64,000 nucleotides of DNA from Granulicella tundricola MP5ACTX9. GTDB lineage: Bacteria > Acidobacteriota > Terriglobia > Terriglobales > Acidobacteriaceae. A program made the translations under genes and the position numbers. Shown piece after piece: positions 63,505-64,000 of this stretch. Under the pieces are notes generated by a model, which saw only the letters and a list, made by a program, of their open reading frames with translations, ran no database searches and had not been told where the DNA came from. Numbering within the stretch: the stretch's first letter is position 1; each line of letters begins with the position of its first letter. The stretch spans positions 3,472,001 through 3,536,000 of the forward strand of contig NC_015064.1 of NCBI RefSeq assembly GCF_000178975.2, written 5' to 3'.

Positions 63505-64000
63505 ATGGCAAACATTACGATGAAGGAATTGCTCGAAGCCGGCGTACACTTCGGCCACCAGACCAAGCGTTGGAACCCCAAGATGAAGGAATACATCTTC
63601 GGCGAGCGCAACGGCATTTACATCATCGACCTTCAGAAGACCTTGAAGATGTTCAAGGAAGCTTCCAAGTTCGTAACCGATCTGACCTCCACCGGCAAGC
63701 TCATCCTGTTCGTCGGCACCAAGCGCCAGGCTCAGGACGCAGTCGCTGAGGAAGCGACCCGCGCCGGCATGCCGTACATCAACAGCCGCTGGCTCGGCGG
63801 TCTGCTCACCAACTGGGTCACCGTGCAGAAGTCCGTCAAGCGCCTCCAGGAGCTGGACGATATGTCCACCGACGGCCGCTATGAGCTGCTGACCAAGAAG
63901 GAAGTCATCAAGCTGGAGCGCGAGCGCAAGCACCTCGCAACCAACCTCTCCGGTATCAAGGCCATGAAGCGCCTTCCCGATGCTCTCTTCGTCATCGACT
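63505..64000 (+). CDS. rpsB: 30S ribosomal protein S2, cut by window end
   Basis: 165 complete codons from ATG 63505 (AGGAG upstream): [54 protein letters not shown] and [20 protein letters not shown], all S2 signatures. The C-terminal third lies outside the window. About 160 bp of leader separates it from the preceding terminator. Confidence 0.97.
   Translation, partial: MANITMKELLEAGVHFGHQTKRWNPKMKEYIFGERNGIYIIDLQKTLKMFKEASKFVTDLTSTGKLILFVGTKRQAQDAVAEEATRAGMPYINSRWLGGLLTNWVTVQKSVKRLQELDDMSTDGRYELLTKKEVIKLERERKHLATNLSGIKAMKRLPDALFVID

Overview
The window looks like the chromosome of a high-GC member of Acidobacteriota, most likely family Acidobacteriaceae (Terriglobus, Granulicella or Edaphobacter type). 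This is inferred from protein style (VWFA-related secreted protein, lone GvpL/F, DUF2339/DUF3999 pair, FG-GAP surface protein), from many GTG and TTG starts, and from several families of dispersed intergenic repeats. I found no rRNA, tRNA, CRISPR array, prophage or transposase gene.

Layout. 1-12.5 kb: a truncated outer-membrane barrel gene, a PLP-dependent threonine/serine dehydratase, an SH3/TPR envelope protein, a divergent SnoaL/MarR pair with a palindromic operator, tRNA hydroxylase TrhO, undecaprenyl-diphosphatase UppP, a secreted lipase, an SDR gene divergent from an AraC regulator broken by a stop codon, a DinB gene divergent from a WYL regulator, and a DoxX-like protein. 12.5-17 kb: a four-helix-bundle protein and ftsK, flanked by two inverted copies of an intergenic element of about 0.4 kb. 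17-28.7 kb: cytochrome P460, DUF3999 and DUF2339 proteins, two response regulators, a YpdA-like reductase, Uma2, a secreted phosphodiesterase and an ABC exporter. 28.7-42 kb: an SDR, an OmpA-family protein, an orphan GvpL/F, a membrane-anchored cytochrome c with no usual start codon, a small barrel, a PAS histidine kinase, class I fumarase, a 45-residue membrane protein, pgsA and a 1322-residue FG-GAP/Ig protein.

42-56 kb: glutamate dehydrogenase, trpE and trpG split by a UPF0175/PIN toxin-antitoxin-like pair, a secreted repeat-domain-like protein, efp, acylphosphatase, apt, a zinc alcohol dehydrogenase, a Tat-exported lactonase-like protein, a VWFA protein and an arginine/lysine-type decarboxylase. 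56-64 kb: xseA-glmM, a receiver protein, a K+-channel-like protein, a TPR membrane protein, and the ribosomal genes rplM-rpsI and rpsB, the last cut by the window end.

Most genes are housekeeping or common envelope genes, and I see no convincing multi-gene novel defence or biosynthetic system. The best leads are the inverted repeat element around ftsK with a base-composition switch inside that gene, the cytochrome c gene lacking ATG/GTG/TTG, an EF-P with Asn at its tip, the decaying AraC/SDR locus, and a dispersed repeat that has entered the DUF3999 coding sequence.
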